Shown: positions 1 to 9,669 of the stretch, piece after piece
Layout: every line of letters starts with the position of its first letter
How positions within the stretch are numbered: position 1 is the first letter of the stretch
Source of the DNA: Agriotes lineatus
Lineage: Eukaryota; Arthropoda; Insecta; Coleoptera; Elateridae
Direction of reading: 5' to 3'
NCBI GenBank assembly: GCA_940337035.1
Contig: OW679203.1
Location: forward strand, 76,957,061-77,021,060
DNA length: 64,000 nt
Position numbers and translations under genes: made by a program
Notes under the pieces: model-generated
Told to the model about the DNA's origin: nothing
The model's database searches: none
Seen by the model: only the letters and a program-made list of their open reading frames with translations

Positions 1-528
1 GAAGTGGAATATACATGCTGAATATATAACAAAAAAAAATTAGAAAATTAATATACAAATTCTATGCAATACGAGATATCTTTAAATTAAAAATTTTAAA
101 AATGGTTTATGTAGCTCTTGTAGAATCAATAATTAAGTATGGCATTACAACTTGGGGTAGTTTAAATAAAACTCATTTACAAAATTTGCAGAGAACCCAA
201 AACTATATACTTAAAATAATTTATAAAAAACAAAAACTTTATCCAACGTTGAAACTATATCAGGAAGCCGGACTACCGGATATTAGAACTCTATATATAT
301 TGCAAACTATATATTATATGTATAAAAAGTCAGATATAAATTATATAAATCATGTATATTGCACCAGAAGTATTAGTCATGATAACTTAACATTCCAAAA
401 ACAAATAAATCGATTAGTCAAAAATCCATAACTTATTTAGGACCAAAAATGTTTAACTCACTTCCAAAACAAATCCGTTCGATAACTAAATTTAAAAAAT
501 TTCAACAGACTCTAAAATTTATATTTTA
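1..528 (+). pseudogene. LINE reverse transcriptase, C-terminal (thumb) fragment
   Basis: The + strand encodes the end of a non-LTR retrotransposon RT: an open stretch from 102 to 431 with the motif IIKYGITTWGS, followed by QNLQRTQNYILK. This is the thumb/connection region that follows the catalytic core in Jockey-like and R1/I-like RTs. The same reading continues upstream to base 1 after a shift in the A-run near 31-40, and downstream after a 1-base shift near 420, ending with FNSLPKQIRSITKFKKF and a stop at 526-528. The catalytic YADD core is not in the window, so the copy is either cut by the window edge or 5'-truncated. Frameshifts make it dead. The clade is not certain. Confidence 0.7.
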
Positions 529-1077
529 AAAATTTACCACTATTTAAAAAAATATTTGATCAACAATAATGCTTTTCTTCATCCTTCATATAGAATTAAA
601 CCTAACAAGTATGTACTCTCAAGTCTAATAATATAACTGAACATTTTTAATCAAAAACACACATCCTCTCCAAATCGATTCAAATAAATTCAATTCATCC
701 AAATATTTAGTTTTTTTTCTTTGTTTTGTTGTTTAGTTGCGTATCGTAATCTCATTATTAAAAAGTTGCCACAATACAGACTACATTATCAGCTAGTCTA
801 GTGTGGCAACTTCCCACTTTGTATGTGAATACTTTAAAACAAAACTAATTTAAGAATATTATAGGATCCATGTACAAAAACTGGGGAAATAATCTATTTG
901 TATTTGTAATGGATTTAGCGGAATCTCTTAATTTAAGTATAAAGGCCAAGCATCTTTTCTTTCGATGCAAAATTTATTTTAAAATTAGAATATTGAATAG
1001 GGATATTAAAGAAAAATCCAAAGTGAGGAAGAAAAAAATTACAAAAATTGTAGTTGTAATAAAAAAAGTTAATAATA
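529..1077. other. AT-rich stretch, no gene seen
   Basis: No coding signal stands out. The first part may be the 3' untranslated tail of the preceding LINE fragment. The open stretch at 870-1130 is low complexity and lysine-rich, and runs into the inverted repeat of the next element, so I do not call it a gene. Confidence 0.4.
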
Positions 1078-2196
1078 TATACCGAGTGTCCGTTCTCAAA
1101 CTTGAACATAGGAATCTAACATTGCATTGAACGTTTTTGCTGACTCCTGCTCGCCAATTCAACTTACTGGAAAGATAATGGTATCAATAGAAAGATAAAA
1201 TTGTTGCACATCAAACGATACTAGTAATAATAATATCTACTGATTAGGGTTTCCAGTCCCGGGATCAGATCCCGGGACAGTCCCGGGATTCTACCACAAA
1301 AACCGAGTCCCGGGACCACAGCCAGCCCAGGCGAAGTCCCGGGACCATGTCAACATGCGTGCGTATACTCGATATCAAAGAATTAGGACGGGTATTCACC
1401 GGCGTCCGGCGTATTACTCATGCCTCTTGTACATTGTGCATTATTTGTGTTTTGCGTAACGCAGGAGAGGTATTGTTTTCGGTAGGCTAGAATTGAACCT
1501 GTGTGTTGTTTCAGCCACATTTGCATATCTTCTTCTATTTATGTATTTGTCTGTTTTTTTGTTGGATTTAGGTATGTGCGAAGAAGCTGAATAATTTATA
1601 TTTTTGGGTTTTAAGTGTGTTCGTTATATGTCTGCTAAAGCGTTACAATTAGAATGAATTCCGATTCGCAACCTACCTTCATTCTACATTTAAAAAAATA
1701 ACGATTTGAAGTCACTATGGCAACAGTTTAATATATTGAAGATAAACAATTGGCAAAATGTAAAGTGGGTTCCTACAAAATTATCATAATCAGAAGCAGC
1801 TTGACGAAAGGATTACACAACCACTTTGCAGTTCAAACAAAAGCAAAAGCGACAGACTTTTTTAGTACCAGAAGAAAGTAATGAAGTTGTAGACAAGCCC
1901 CAACGCAAATTATCAGCACAAAAATACTTTACTTAACTTAAAACACTTGTTTTTTCTTTGGAAATTTTATTCGGAAATTTCACCTGAACACTATTTCTCT
2001 TTCGGGACCATTTTCGGGATCTTCGGGACTAGTCCCGAGACCTGAAATTTAGCTCGCAAGTCCCGAAAACACTTTTGGTCCCGGGACTTGGAAACCCTAC
2101 TACTGATATAATATAGAAATAATGGCAAAATCTCAAGTAAACAAATGCACAATGTTAATTGCCTATGTTCGACTTTGAGAGTGGACACCCAGTATA
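1078..2196. mobile_element. Outer terminal-inverted-repeat element (TA-flanked MITE-like)
   Basis: Bases 1078-1130 and 2142-2196 form imperfect terminal inverted repeats of about 50 bp. The left arm begins TATACCGAGTGTCCGTTCTC, and the right arm read in reverse begins TATACTGGGTGTCCACTCTC; both continue through AACATAGG and TAACATTG. TA-flanked ends of this type suggest a Tc1/mariner-like or other TIR MITE. With the internal hAT-like insertion removed, the original element would be only about 260 bp. No transposase is present. Confidence 0.6.
1245..2099. mobile_element. hAT-like non-autonomous DNA transposon, nested
   Basis: The element starts TAGGGTTTCCAGTCCCGGGA and ends with the reverse complement of TAGGGTTTCCAAGTCCCGGG. 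It is flanked by the identical 8-bp sequence ctactgat at 1237-1244 and 2100-2107. An 8-bp duplication with TAGGG-type ends fits the hAT superfamily. Subterminal copies of TCCCGGGA recur at both ends and could be transposase-binding repeats. The 855-bp interior has no intact transposase. It sits inside the outer TIR element and so is younger. Confidence 0.82.
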
Positions 2197-2886
2197 CATA
2201 TACTCGTATACATAACTCTTATTTTTGTACAAAGGTATTCTTTTAAAATTAACAATATTTATTTAAATTTAAAAAAACATAAGTCCGCTTTTTTGCGCTA
2301 GGGATTAAAGTAATAATTTTTGATAATGAATGAGCCTTAAACTTTTCACACTCTTCATGTGTTGGTATCTTCCTTTACTTTTAAATTTAAATACTCTAGT
2401 ATTCAAAATCGTTTATTGTTCGTTTTTTACAAAGTAAACCTTTATACAAAGCAATTTATTTTTTGCACTTTCGGGATTAAAGTTGGCACTTTAGTCACTT
2501 ATTTCAGCGACTAAAGTAGCTCATTTAATTCCTAGGGACTGAAGTAATTACTTTAGTCCATAGGGACTAAAGTAAAAATGTTACCTTGACTATGGTAAAT
2601 TTATGTGCATACGAGATTAGTAGGTTAGGTTTTATTTGTCATTTAACACCCTGACGCAAAACTTAACCTTCAAATCTCGAATTTGACATAGACTGACAAT
2701 ACAATTCAGTACTGCCAACTGATGCGGGCTATCCAGGGCCTGCTGCAATTGAGTTTTTAAAAATCACTCTGTAAAGTAGTTTAGTACCTAGTTGTTAAAA
2801 AAATTGTACTTATCAGTTTCCAAATTGACAGATTCCAAATTTTTCAAATGTTTGAGATAATGTTCCCAAAAATGCAAAAAATTGCG
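2197..2886. repeat. Region rich in ACTTTAGTC/GACTAAAGT motifs
   Basis: No gene is seen. The motif ACTTTAGT and its reverse complement recur many times from 2300 to 2600. They include a near-perfect palindrome of 12-bp arms (TTACTTTAGTCC at 2548-2559 and its complement at 2564-2575). The same motif reappears in the arms of the palindrome at 2887-3009, so both are probably parts of one foldback-type repeat. Confidence 0.5.
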
Positions 2887-3009
2887 TATATCACATGAGA
2901 CTAAAGTGCCCAAATTCCTTGAGTGATTATTTCCCTCGGGCCTACGGGCCTTCAGGAAATAATATTCACTCGCGGGATTTAATGATGCACTTTAGACCCT
3001 CATGATATA
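2887..3009. repeat. 123-bp foldback palindrome
   Basis: The outer arms 2887-2909 and 2987-3009 are inverted (TATATCACATGAG...CTAAAGTGC against TATATCATGAGGGTCTAAAGTGC). Inner arms AGTGATTATTTCC and GGAAATAATATTCACT continue the symmetry around the centre CGGGCCTACGGGCC. As single-stranded DNA or RNA this would fold into one long hairpin. It is probably a small MITE or a MITE end. No ORF is present. Confidence 0.65.
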
Positions 3010-3665
3010 ATATACTATTATCTAGCACCTACCTACTTTATTTAAAAAGCTTATTCTATTATGGACCCTAAATCCTACATTATAAAAAAATATCTCGTAT
3101 ACTATTATAATATTGAATAAAATGTAATATGTATATCAATTTAGTAAAATATACTTACGAAACAATAAAAACCGCGTAATGTACGAAATTCGATCGCCGC
3201 CTGGGTTTATCTTAGTAGTAGCAGTATCATGAGCATAACTATAGTGGCGATTCAGAATGTACTAACACTAGGAATAACAGTTCGTCCATTTTCGTTCTTT
3301 TCTCTAATCTCATCTATAATGTACATATTTATTCTTGTGTCTGTATGCGGCTTATTCTTCTAATAGTGATTCTTCCATTTCATTTCCTTTTGTGGTTTTC
3401 GTTCTATCTGATCGTTCCACATACTGAGAAAATTAAAAGATGAATTGAGGTAACGTGAAGTAGGACAGGAACATAGACGCAGGACGCAGATTAAACGCAG
3501 CTTTCCATGAAAAGGAGAAAGAAGATAAAGCCGAGGGAGAAAAGTGAAGTATAGAGTACATATTAAATAAAATGAAGAGAAAAATATTAATGCATTTGAA
3601 AGGAGTAGATACCTTGGATCATGTTAAAGTGTTCCTACTTTAATGTATTAATTTAGCTAATTGAT
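3010..3665. other. No feature recognised
   Basis: AT-rich sequence with no convincing ORF, RNA gene or repeat. It flanks the Gypsy element on its left. Confidence 0.4.
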
Positions 3666-5425
3666 TGTTACGTGTAATTTTACATTTAGATACAGTTAAG
3701 GATTGTTTGGATAATTTATTAGCTTAAATACATTCATAGTTAGATTCACCTGCATACGTTAGGTGTAGCTTTGGTTGCATACTCATTTTTGCAAAATCCT
3801 TGATTTTTAGGGAATTTTGAGTAACAATTTTGAAAATTGTTTTGATAGTGCGATTTCCGGCGACCATTTTTAAGTTTTTCTTTTTGGAGCTGCATGTGAT
3901 TCTTTGGGAATTTTCACTTAAGTGGATTATATAGTTTCCATAGTTCTTTGAGGAATCTGCCATCCAGAAATAGGAAATGGGTGTTATATTGCTAAAATGA
4001 ATCCGATTGTATTGGGATAAATATATATTTCTGCAATTTACTTACTCGAGGCCGCATTACAACTCTGGTATGTTAATTTATGATTGCCGTAGAACATTTT
4101 CGATAACGTCTCGTATTTAGGCCTCCTCGTTCTAGTTTGGCCTCCTCGTCCTAGTTTGCTGTATCGTTCTCCGATTTTTCGGGATCCATTATGCCTGTGG
4201 CATTGGTGTTGCTTGGCTAAGGCACCTGGAGCAACAATTCCGTTCCAATCCGAGCCCCTCAGCACATGTGATAGTTCGCATGCAAGGCTTCTCCCCATGG
4301 TGACTGCACTCGACTGCGTTTCTCACCTGCAAAGTTAGATGAAGCCCTGAATCTTTGGAGGTTACTCAAGCTGGTGGACATCTTAATAGCTATCCCCCAT
4401 AGCTGTTGATGTAGCGATCCTTCTGTGCACAATCCAGGTATCTGCAACACCTAGTGTTATCTACCTTTTGGTGTTTATTGAACTAAAAATATCGTTCGTT
4501 ATGGCACTATGATCTTTACTTTATGTATTGTACTTACCTAGGTATATGCTAGCGAAATTCATGTCGTTTTACATGCGGAATATTGTGTAGCTTCGTTGTA
4601 CATCACGTGCAATTACTTTTGTGTCATAGGATAATGTCATTCTATGCATTTAATATCTTTGCGTTTGGTAGTACTGCTTTGGTTGCATTCAAGAGTACTT
4701 GTCAGTGTTTCAAAATTTAAACCATTATTGGCGAGGGTCTCCGGGAGCATCAATTTAACATTTAACATAATATGAGCACCGTAAATACACCATGTTATGT
4801 GTATTAGCACTCCCCTAGGCGAAATGGTACCAATTCGAAGAGGTTCGCGACTAGATAGAGTATTTACCTAATTAATCAAGCGATATAGAACTTACTATTC
4901 TCCCGCATTCCGGTATCGCTGTTTTTAATTATATTTAAGTCACTATCGTAGTTGATACACGGGTACTCGAACGAATTGCGATTATCGTAGTCACATTTTA
5001 GACTTTATTAATATAAAATCTTGTACATTACATACCACTAAAATTACATTTACAAACTATTCCATTTACATACTATTATCACAGAATTGTGTTGCCTTTT
5101 CCAAGTATGACACAGAATTTCGAAGGTGTACAAACTGAAATAAATAACTAGGTTATTTCGAGTCTTGGTGTTTTGCTGACTTTTATTATTTTTTTTTTGT
5201 GAAACAGCTAGTGGTTTAGGAATTTACGCGGCCATCTGTAGGTTTTCTGGTTTGGACCGTCTCAAACCAGTGGCGCTTCCGGACAACCCACCCCATCCTG
5301 CTCAGGACCTAGCTTGGCAAACGTTTGCTACACGACTAGACGATTCCTGTACCACCCTGCTGTAAAGTATTTATAATTTTTGTTTTTACGTGCGAATAAA
5401 ATTCCCGTGTGTAGCAAATGTAATA
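3666..5425 (+). repeat. 5' LTR
   Basis: The sequence starts TGTTACGTG and ends about ...gcaaatgtaata. It aligns along its whole length with 9670-11462, with scattered substitutions and small indels. A polyadenylation-type AATAAA lies near its end (around 5393). Short ORFs inside it are LTR sequence, not genes. A shared AGTGGCGCTTCCGGAC block lies about 160 bp before the end. Confidence 0.88.
4120..4157 (+). repeat. 19-bp tandem repeat in 5' LTR, 2 copies
   Basis: Two copies of ggcctcctcgtcctagttt lie at 4120-4138 and 4139-4157, the first with one substitution. The 3' LTR has four copies at the matching place, so repeat number has changed since insertion. Confidence 0.9.
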
Positions 5426-5429
5426 AATT

Positions 5430-5450
5430 TGGCGCCTCTGACGTGGAGCC
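5430..5450 (+). other. Primer-binding-site-like sequence
   Basis: TGGCGCCTCTGACGTGGAGC begins five bases after the 5' LTR. LTR retrotransposons prime minus-strand synthesis from a tRNA at this position, and TGGCGCC is a common start of such sites. The tRNA species is not assigned here. Confidence 0.6.
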
Positions 5451-5738
5451 TTTGGTTAAGTAGTTTGGCATTTAGTGCAGTATAGAGTATTTGATTAGTA
5501 TCGATTGGTTCCTTGTCGTATCGGTAATTATCGGATTATAGCCATTTTGTTGCATATCTTGAGGAATTTTGTTAGAATTTAGGAATGTGTGTTTAGATTA
5601 GGTACAATTTTTGGGCATATTAGTAGGTATTAGTATTATTAGTACTGAAGGGCTATTTTTGTTTTTCTTTTGTGCTTTTATTAGTAAGGTTTAGTATTTT
5701 TAGTATAGGTATAGGATTGTTTAGTTACGACAATTACA

Positions 5739-7391
5739 ATGGATGTTGGAAGATTATTGGCGGACGAGCTAACGTATGAATTGCTAATTCGTGGATGTCC
5801 AGTGGGTTCGAACGTAACCGAGAAGAGATCAATTTTGCGAGACGCTATGCATAGACAGCAGTTAGGAACGCTAGACGTGACAACAGGAATTTATTTCGAG
5901 CCTGATGAAGAACTGAAGATTTGTGCTACAAAACTTCACGAACTGCAAGAGGCATTAGAACATTTTGATGTCAATAACAAAGACAATGAAGTACAACGCA
6001 TTAGGGCAAGAATGTATCATCTTTTAGGTCGCTTACGTCGAAATAATGCCGAAAACAACATGCAACAACAGCATCAGCAAACACTGTTTACCAAAATAGG
6101 TCAGTTATCTATAGCTATCGATCAAGCTTATTCAGGTTACCACGAACAAACTATACATGAGCAAGCAACAGTTCAGTCTCAACAACAATCTATTCTAGAT
6201 GAGCCTAATTTACTACTTCCAGTTACCACATCCTTGGCAACTACAGGTGCAGAAGAAAATGCAACTGCCATCGGGCAACTCATTGATCATGAGATGTCGA
6301 TATTCCCAACACAATTTGAACCATCGAAACGTCGAGTGAGCTTCCATGAGTCAACGCCAGAGCGTAACGCTGAAGTTTCCCATTACGACAGCAACTTACA
6401 GCTAAAACTGAAGTCCATGGAACTGAGCGAGATTGTGAGACCTACAACAAGCTTAGATAGACAAGCTGGAAATTTACATATACCTACCACTGAAAGTCGG
6501 AGACATTCAGAGTGTTCTCGACCTGTGTACAGCAACTTTATTCCAATCAGCAAGTGGAACATTCATTATGATGGTGAATCGTCCAGTTTAACAAGCTTCT
6601 TAGTGCGTGTAGAAGAGCTAAGAGAAGCACGTGGAATTCCAAAAGCTCAATTGCTTCAGTCAGCAGTAGAAATTTTCACTGGAGACGCACTGATATGGTA
6701 CCGAGCAGTGAAGCGTACTATCATCGATTGGGACGACTTGATTAGCAAGTTGAAAGCAAACTTTCTCCCTCACGATTACGAGATCCGCCTTTGGGACGAA
6801 ATTCGAAGCCGCACACAACACCCATCCGAAAAAGTGGTTGTTTATATAGCAACCATGGACAACTTATTCAGCAGGCTGCCTCAACTTCCATCTGAAACTA
6901 CAAGATTGGCAATAATTAAGAAGAACTTACAGCCGTATTATGCTATGCAATTAGCATTACACCCGGTTTATACTATCACTCAACTTACTCAAACTTGTAT
7001 GGCTTTAGAAGATGCTAAAATAGCTTCGACTAATTTTAAAGCACCTCCTACGCCTAACTCATACTTACTTGAACCAGAGTTAGCTTACTGCAAGCGTGCT
7101 GGAAAACCACCGATTTGTGCAGTCGAAGAAAAGCCTCTGATTGATTTCAGCGAAATGGAGCTTCCAACCAACACTTCCCAGAACCACCTAGCCAGAGAGA
7201 AGACTAGTAATAAAATTACAGAAGCCCCAACTGCTATTGCATCACTTACTTGTTGGAATTGTTCCAAGTCAGGACATCGAGCCATGCAGTGTACTGCTCC
7301 TAAACGGATGTACTGTTATGGATGCGGGCAAGTAGGAGTAACCAGCCGCACTTGTAAGAGATGCTCGGGAAACGAGCGAGGAGCACGGTAG
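5739..7391 (+). CDS. gag: Gag polyprotein of Ty3/Gypsy element
   Basis: 550 residues from ATG in the context acaATGG. The N-terminal part (residues about 1-110) is helical and charged. A glutamine-rich linker follows, then a retrotransposon gag core at about residues 265-440 (WNIHYDGES, FLVRVEELREARG, WYRAVK, FLPHDYE). The C-terminal part has a zinc knuckle, CWNCSKSGHRAMQC, at about 505-518. A second knuckle, CYGCGQVGVTSRTC, lacks the usual histidine (valine in its place). Gag forms the particle that packages the element RNA. The last 31 bases overlap the integrase ORF, which is in the -1 frame, so integrase could be made by frameshifting. The ORF is uninterrupted, which suggests recent activity or rescue in trans. 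Confidence 0.85.
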   Translation: MDVGRLLADELTYELLIRGCPVGSNVTEKRSILRDAMHRQQLGTLDVTTGIYFEPDEELKICATKLHELQEALEHFDVNNKDNEVQRIRARMYHLLGRLRRNNAENNMQQQHQQTLFTKIGQLSIAIDQAYSGYHEQTIHEQATVQSQQQSILDEPNLLLPVTTSLATTGAEENATAIGQLIDHEMSIFPTQFEPSKRRVSFHESTPERNAEVSHYDSNLQLKLKSMELSEIVRPTTSLDRQAGNLHIPTTESRRHSECSRPVYSNFIPISKWNIHYDGESSSLTSFLVRVEELREARGIPKAQLLQSAVEIFTGDALIWYRAVKRTIIDWDDLISKLKANFLPHDYEIRLWDEIRSRTQHPSEKVVVYIATMDNLFSRLPQLPSETTRLAIIKKNLQPYYAMQLALHPVYTITQLTQTCMALEDAKIASTNFKAPPTPNSYLLEPELAYCKRAGKPPICAVEEKPLIDFSEMELPTNTSQNHLAREKTSNKITEAPTAIASLTCWNCSKSGHRAMQCTAPKRMYCYGCGQVGVTSRTCKRCSGNERGAR

Positions 7392-8749
7392 GCGACCGGA
7401 CCCGGTGCTCTAAAACAAGGAAGAAGCCGGTCAATAATTTCAAGCAATTTTTGCCGTCAAAGCCTGTTTCCAGATTGGATTATGTGGTGTTAACCATCGA
7501 AGAACCAGCACCCATTCGAGATCATTGGTATCGGAATCTGAGAACAAAAATTATGTCAAAACCATTGCAATTTCCACAGTGGCGAGTCGAAGATAATAAA
7601 ATCTATAAATATCTCAAGTGTACCTACCCGCGATTGAGAGACAATAACGAAACATGGAAAGAAGTTGTGCCGAAAGAAAAACGCCAGGAACTCATCCATG
7701 AACATCATGACGCATTAACGGCATGCCATGCAGGCATCTTCAAAACCTACGAACGCCTGAAGAATCGCTTCTATTGGCCGAAAATGCGATCCGATGTAGC
7801 CAACTACATTCGAAGGTGTAAGATCTGCGCTGCCATGAAACCTGAACAGAATTGTCCAGCTGGTCTTATGGGACAGCGCCCGAATGTCACAAAACCTTGG
7901 CAGATGATTGCAGTAGATATATGTGGTCCCTTACCTAGATCATCCAGAGGCTACAGTTACATTTTGGTTATTTCAGACCAACTTACCAAGTTTGTGCTAC
8001 TGTTTCCACTCCGTCAAGCTACAGCTGCCGCTGTAACCAGATTAGTTGAGGAAAACGTTTTTCTATTCTTCGGATGTCCTCAGTACTTAGTATGCGATAA
8101 TGGTGTGCAGTTCCGTTCACGAGAATTTATGCAGTTATGTGACAGCTACCATGTGAAAATTATTTACACTCCTGCGTATCATCCTCAAGCTAACTTCGTA
8201 GAAAGAGTTAATCGTGTCATCAAAACTATGTTGGCTTCATATGTTGCAGATAACCACAAGAAATGGGAACAACTTTTGCCTAAAGTGGCCTGCGCTATCA
8301 GGAGCTCGGTTCATGAAGTCACTAAAGTGACTCCATTCTTTGCCAACTTTGCACGTGAACATGTTCCTAGGGGTGATTATTTTAAATCAGGTGTAAAGGC
8401 TGAAACAGATAAATGTGAGACATCTGATAAACTTAAAGAGTTAGACAAGCTACATCAAGATATACATAAGAGACTTTTGAATGCTCATGCCAGATCTAAA
8501 CAACGATATGACCTACGACGCAGAGAAGTGACATATAATGTGGGCGACAGAGTTTACCGACGCAATTTTGTGTTGTCCGACGCCACCAAACACTTCACCG
8601 CAAAGCTCGCTCCAAAATTTATTGGGCCTTTGACTGTACGAAGGAAATTATCACCTGTTACGTACGAGCTTCAAGATGAAGATGGGACATTTCGCGGCAC
8701 ATGGCATGTCAAAGACATAAAGCAACACCCGCCAGATGAAGAAAACTAG
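7361..8749 (+). CDS. Integrase of Ty3/Gypsy element (pol remnant)
   Basis: 462 residues. Residues about 50-85 match the tether normally found after RNase H (HWYRNL, FPQWRVEDNKIYKYL). An HHCC zinc domain follows: histidines at about 115-123 and RRCKICAAMK near 152-160. The RNase H-fold catalytic core has aspartates in AVDICGPL (about 186) and CDNGVQF (about 246) and glutamate in NFVERVN (about 281), the DD34-35E pattern. The C-terminus (about 400-455) has the GPY/F-like motif KLAPKFIGPL and YELQDEDGTF. This domain inserts the cDNA into the genome. It is in the -1 frame relative to gag and overlaps it by 31 bases. The preceding protease, RT and RNase H regions are missing. The ATG may not be the real start. 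Confidence 0.85.
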   Translation: MLGKRARSTVGDRTRCSKTRKKPVNNFKQFLPSKPVSRLDYVVLTIEEPAPIRDHWYRNLRTKIMSKPLQFPQWRVEDNKIYKYLKCTYPRLRDNNETWKEVVPKEKRQELIHEHHDALTACHAGIFKTYERLKNRFYWPKMRSDVANYIRRCKICAAMKPEQNCPAGLMGQRPNVTKPWQMIAVDICGPLPRSSRGYSYILVISDQLTKFVLLFPLRQATAAAVTRLVEENVFLFFGCPQYLVCDNGVQFRSREFMQLCDSYHVKIIYTPAYHPQANFVERVNRVIKTMLASYVADNHKKWEQLLPKVACAIRSSVHEVTKVTPFFANFAREHVPRGDYFKSGVKAETDKCETSDKLKELDKLHQDIHKRLLNAHARSKQRYDLRRREVTYNVGDRVYRRNFVLSDATKHFTAKLAPKFIGPLTVRRKLSPVTYELQDEDGTFRGTWHVKDIKQHPPDEEN

Positions 8750-9654
8750 ATTCTGTTGGATTGTCGTAACGAAGACAAACTTAGCATTGGACTTTGCATT
8801 CGAGTTTGGCATTAGGATTTTGAATGTTAGGTTAGGCTTTAGGGACCAAGGGTTTTTTGTTGAACCCTTGGGTGGATGGTTGGGCTGCTTGAAGGGAGGA
8901 CTCGCTGTTGGGGAACTTTATCATCTCGTTCTTTCCCCCTCCTTGTGGGACAGTGACGTTCCATCATACAGGAGTGAGACATTGTTGCAGTCCCATTTCC
9001 GGTGTTCCGCCATCTGGTCACTGTGGATGGTGTTTCAGTGTGTAGTCGATCCTGGGCTGCACACTTTCCTATTTATCCCTTCCTTCTGTTCTTTGGTTTT
9101 GCTGTTGTTCTTTTTATTTGTGTGGGTTCGAGCTTAGGTTGTTGAAATTTATTTTGGATACCCCTTTGAGGTTTTCGATGTGTAGCTGATGTTGTCGGGT
9201 TGCCTTCAGCTGTACGTTTTGTGTTTATTTATGTTGTGGTATCCTTTCGCGCATGCGGATTCTTGTTTCACAAGCGAATCTCATTCCTGGTTTACATTTT
9301 GTTTTCTTTTGGACGTGATTGGTGATTGAGGACGGTTTCTTTTGCGCTTTTGTAGTGTCAACTTTTGTTGGATTCATGAGCCGACTCTTTTGTAAACCAC
9401 GGTCCTTTTTCTGAATTCTATCTTTAACATTCCTTTGTAATTTCCCTTTTTCCTTTCGACTTCTATTTTGCGATTCTTTTAGGCTGCTTATCCTTTTCTA
9501 AATTATTTGGTACTACCGTAGTTGTACGTGGTGATCTTTCTTTTGTGTTTGGGGTTTGTTGGATGTCATCGTGATACCTGTAAAATTTCGAAGCTTTATT
9601 ATGGTGCAGGCATAGGTTCTACGTCGGTAAATTCAGTGAATTTACCTATTTTTA
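8750..9654 (+). other. 3' untranslated region of the Gypsy element
   Basis: About 900 bp between the integrase stop and the polypurine tract, strongly T- and G-rich on the + strand. The open stretch at 8736-9137 has no family resemblance that I recognise. An env gene is not seen. Confidence 0.6.
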
Positions 9655-9669
9655 AGTGAGGGGAGAGTC
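9655..9669 (+). other. Polypurine tract
   Basis: AAGTGAGGGGAGAG lies immediately before the TG of the 3' LTR. This is where plus-strand DNA synthesis is primed in LTR retrotransposons. Confidence 0.75.

Noticed and set aside
3724..4450. Several short ORFs in the 5' LTR (also near 9700-10380)
   Set aside because: They lie within the LTR, occur in both LTR copies with frameshifting differences and match no family.
8736..9137. 133-codon ORF after integrase, possible env
   Set aside because: No signal peptide with membrane-protein layout that I can support; biased composition of a T/G-rich untranslated region.
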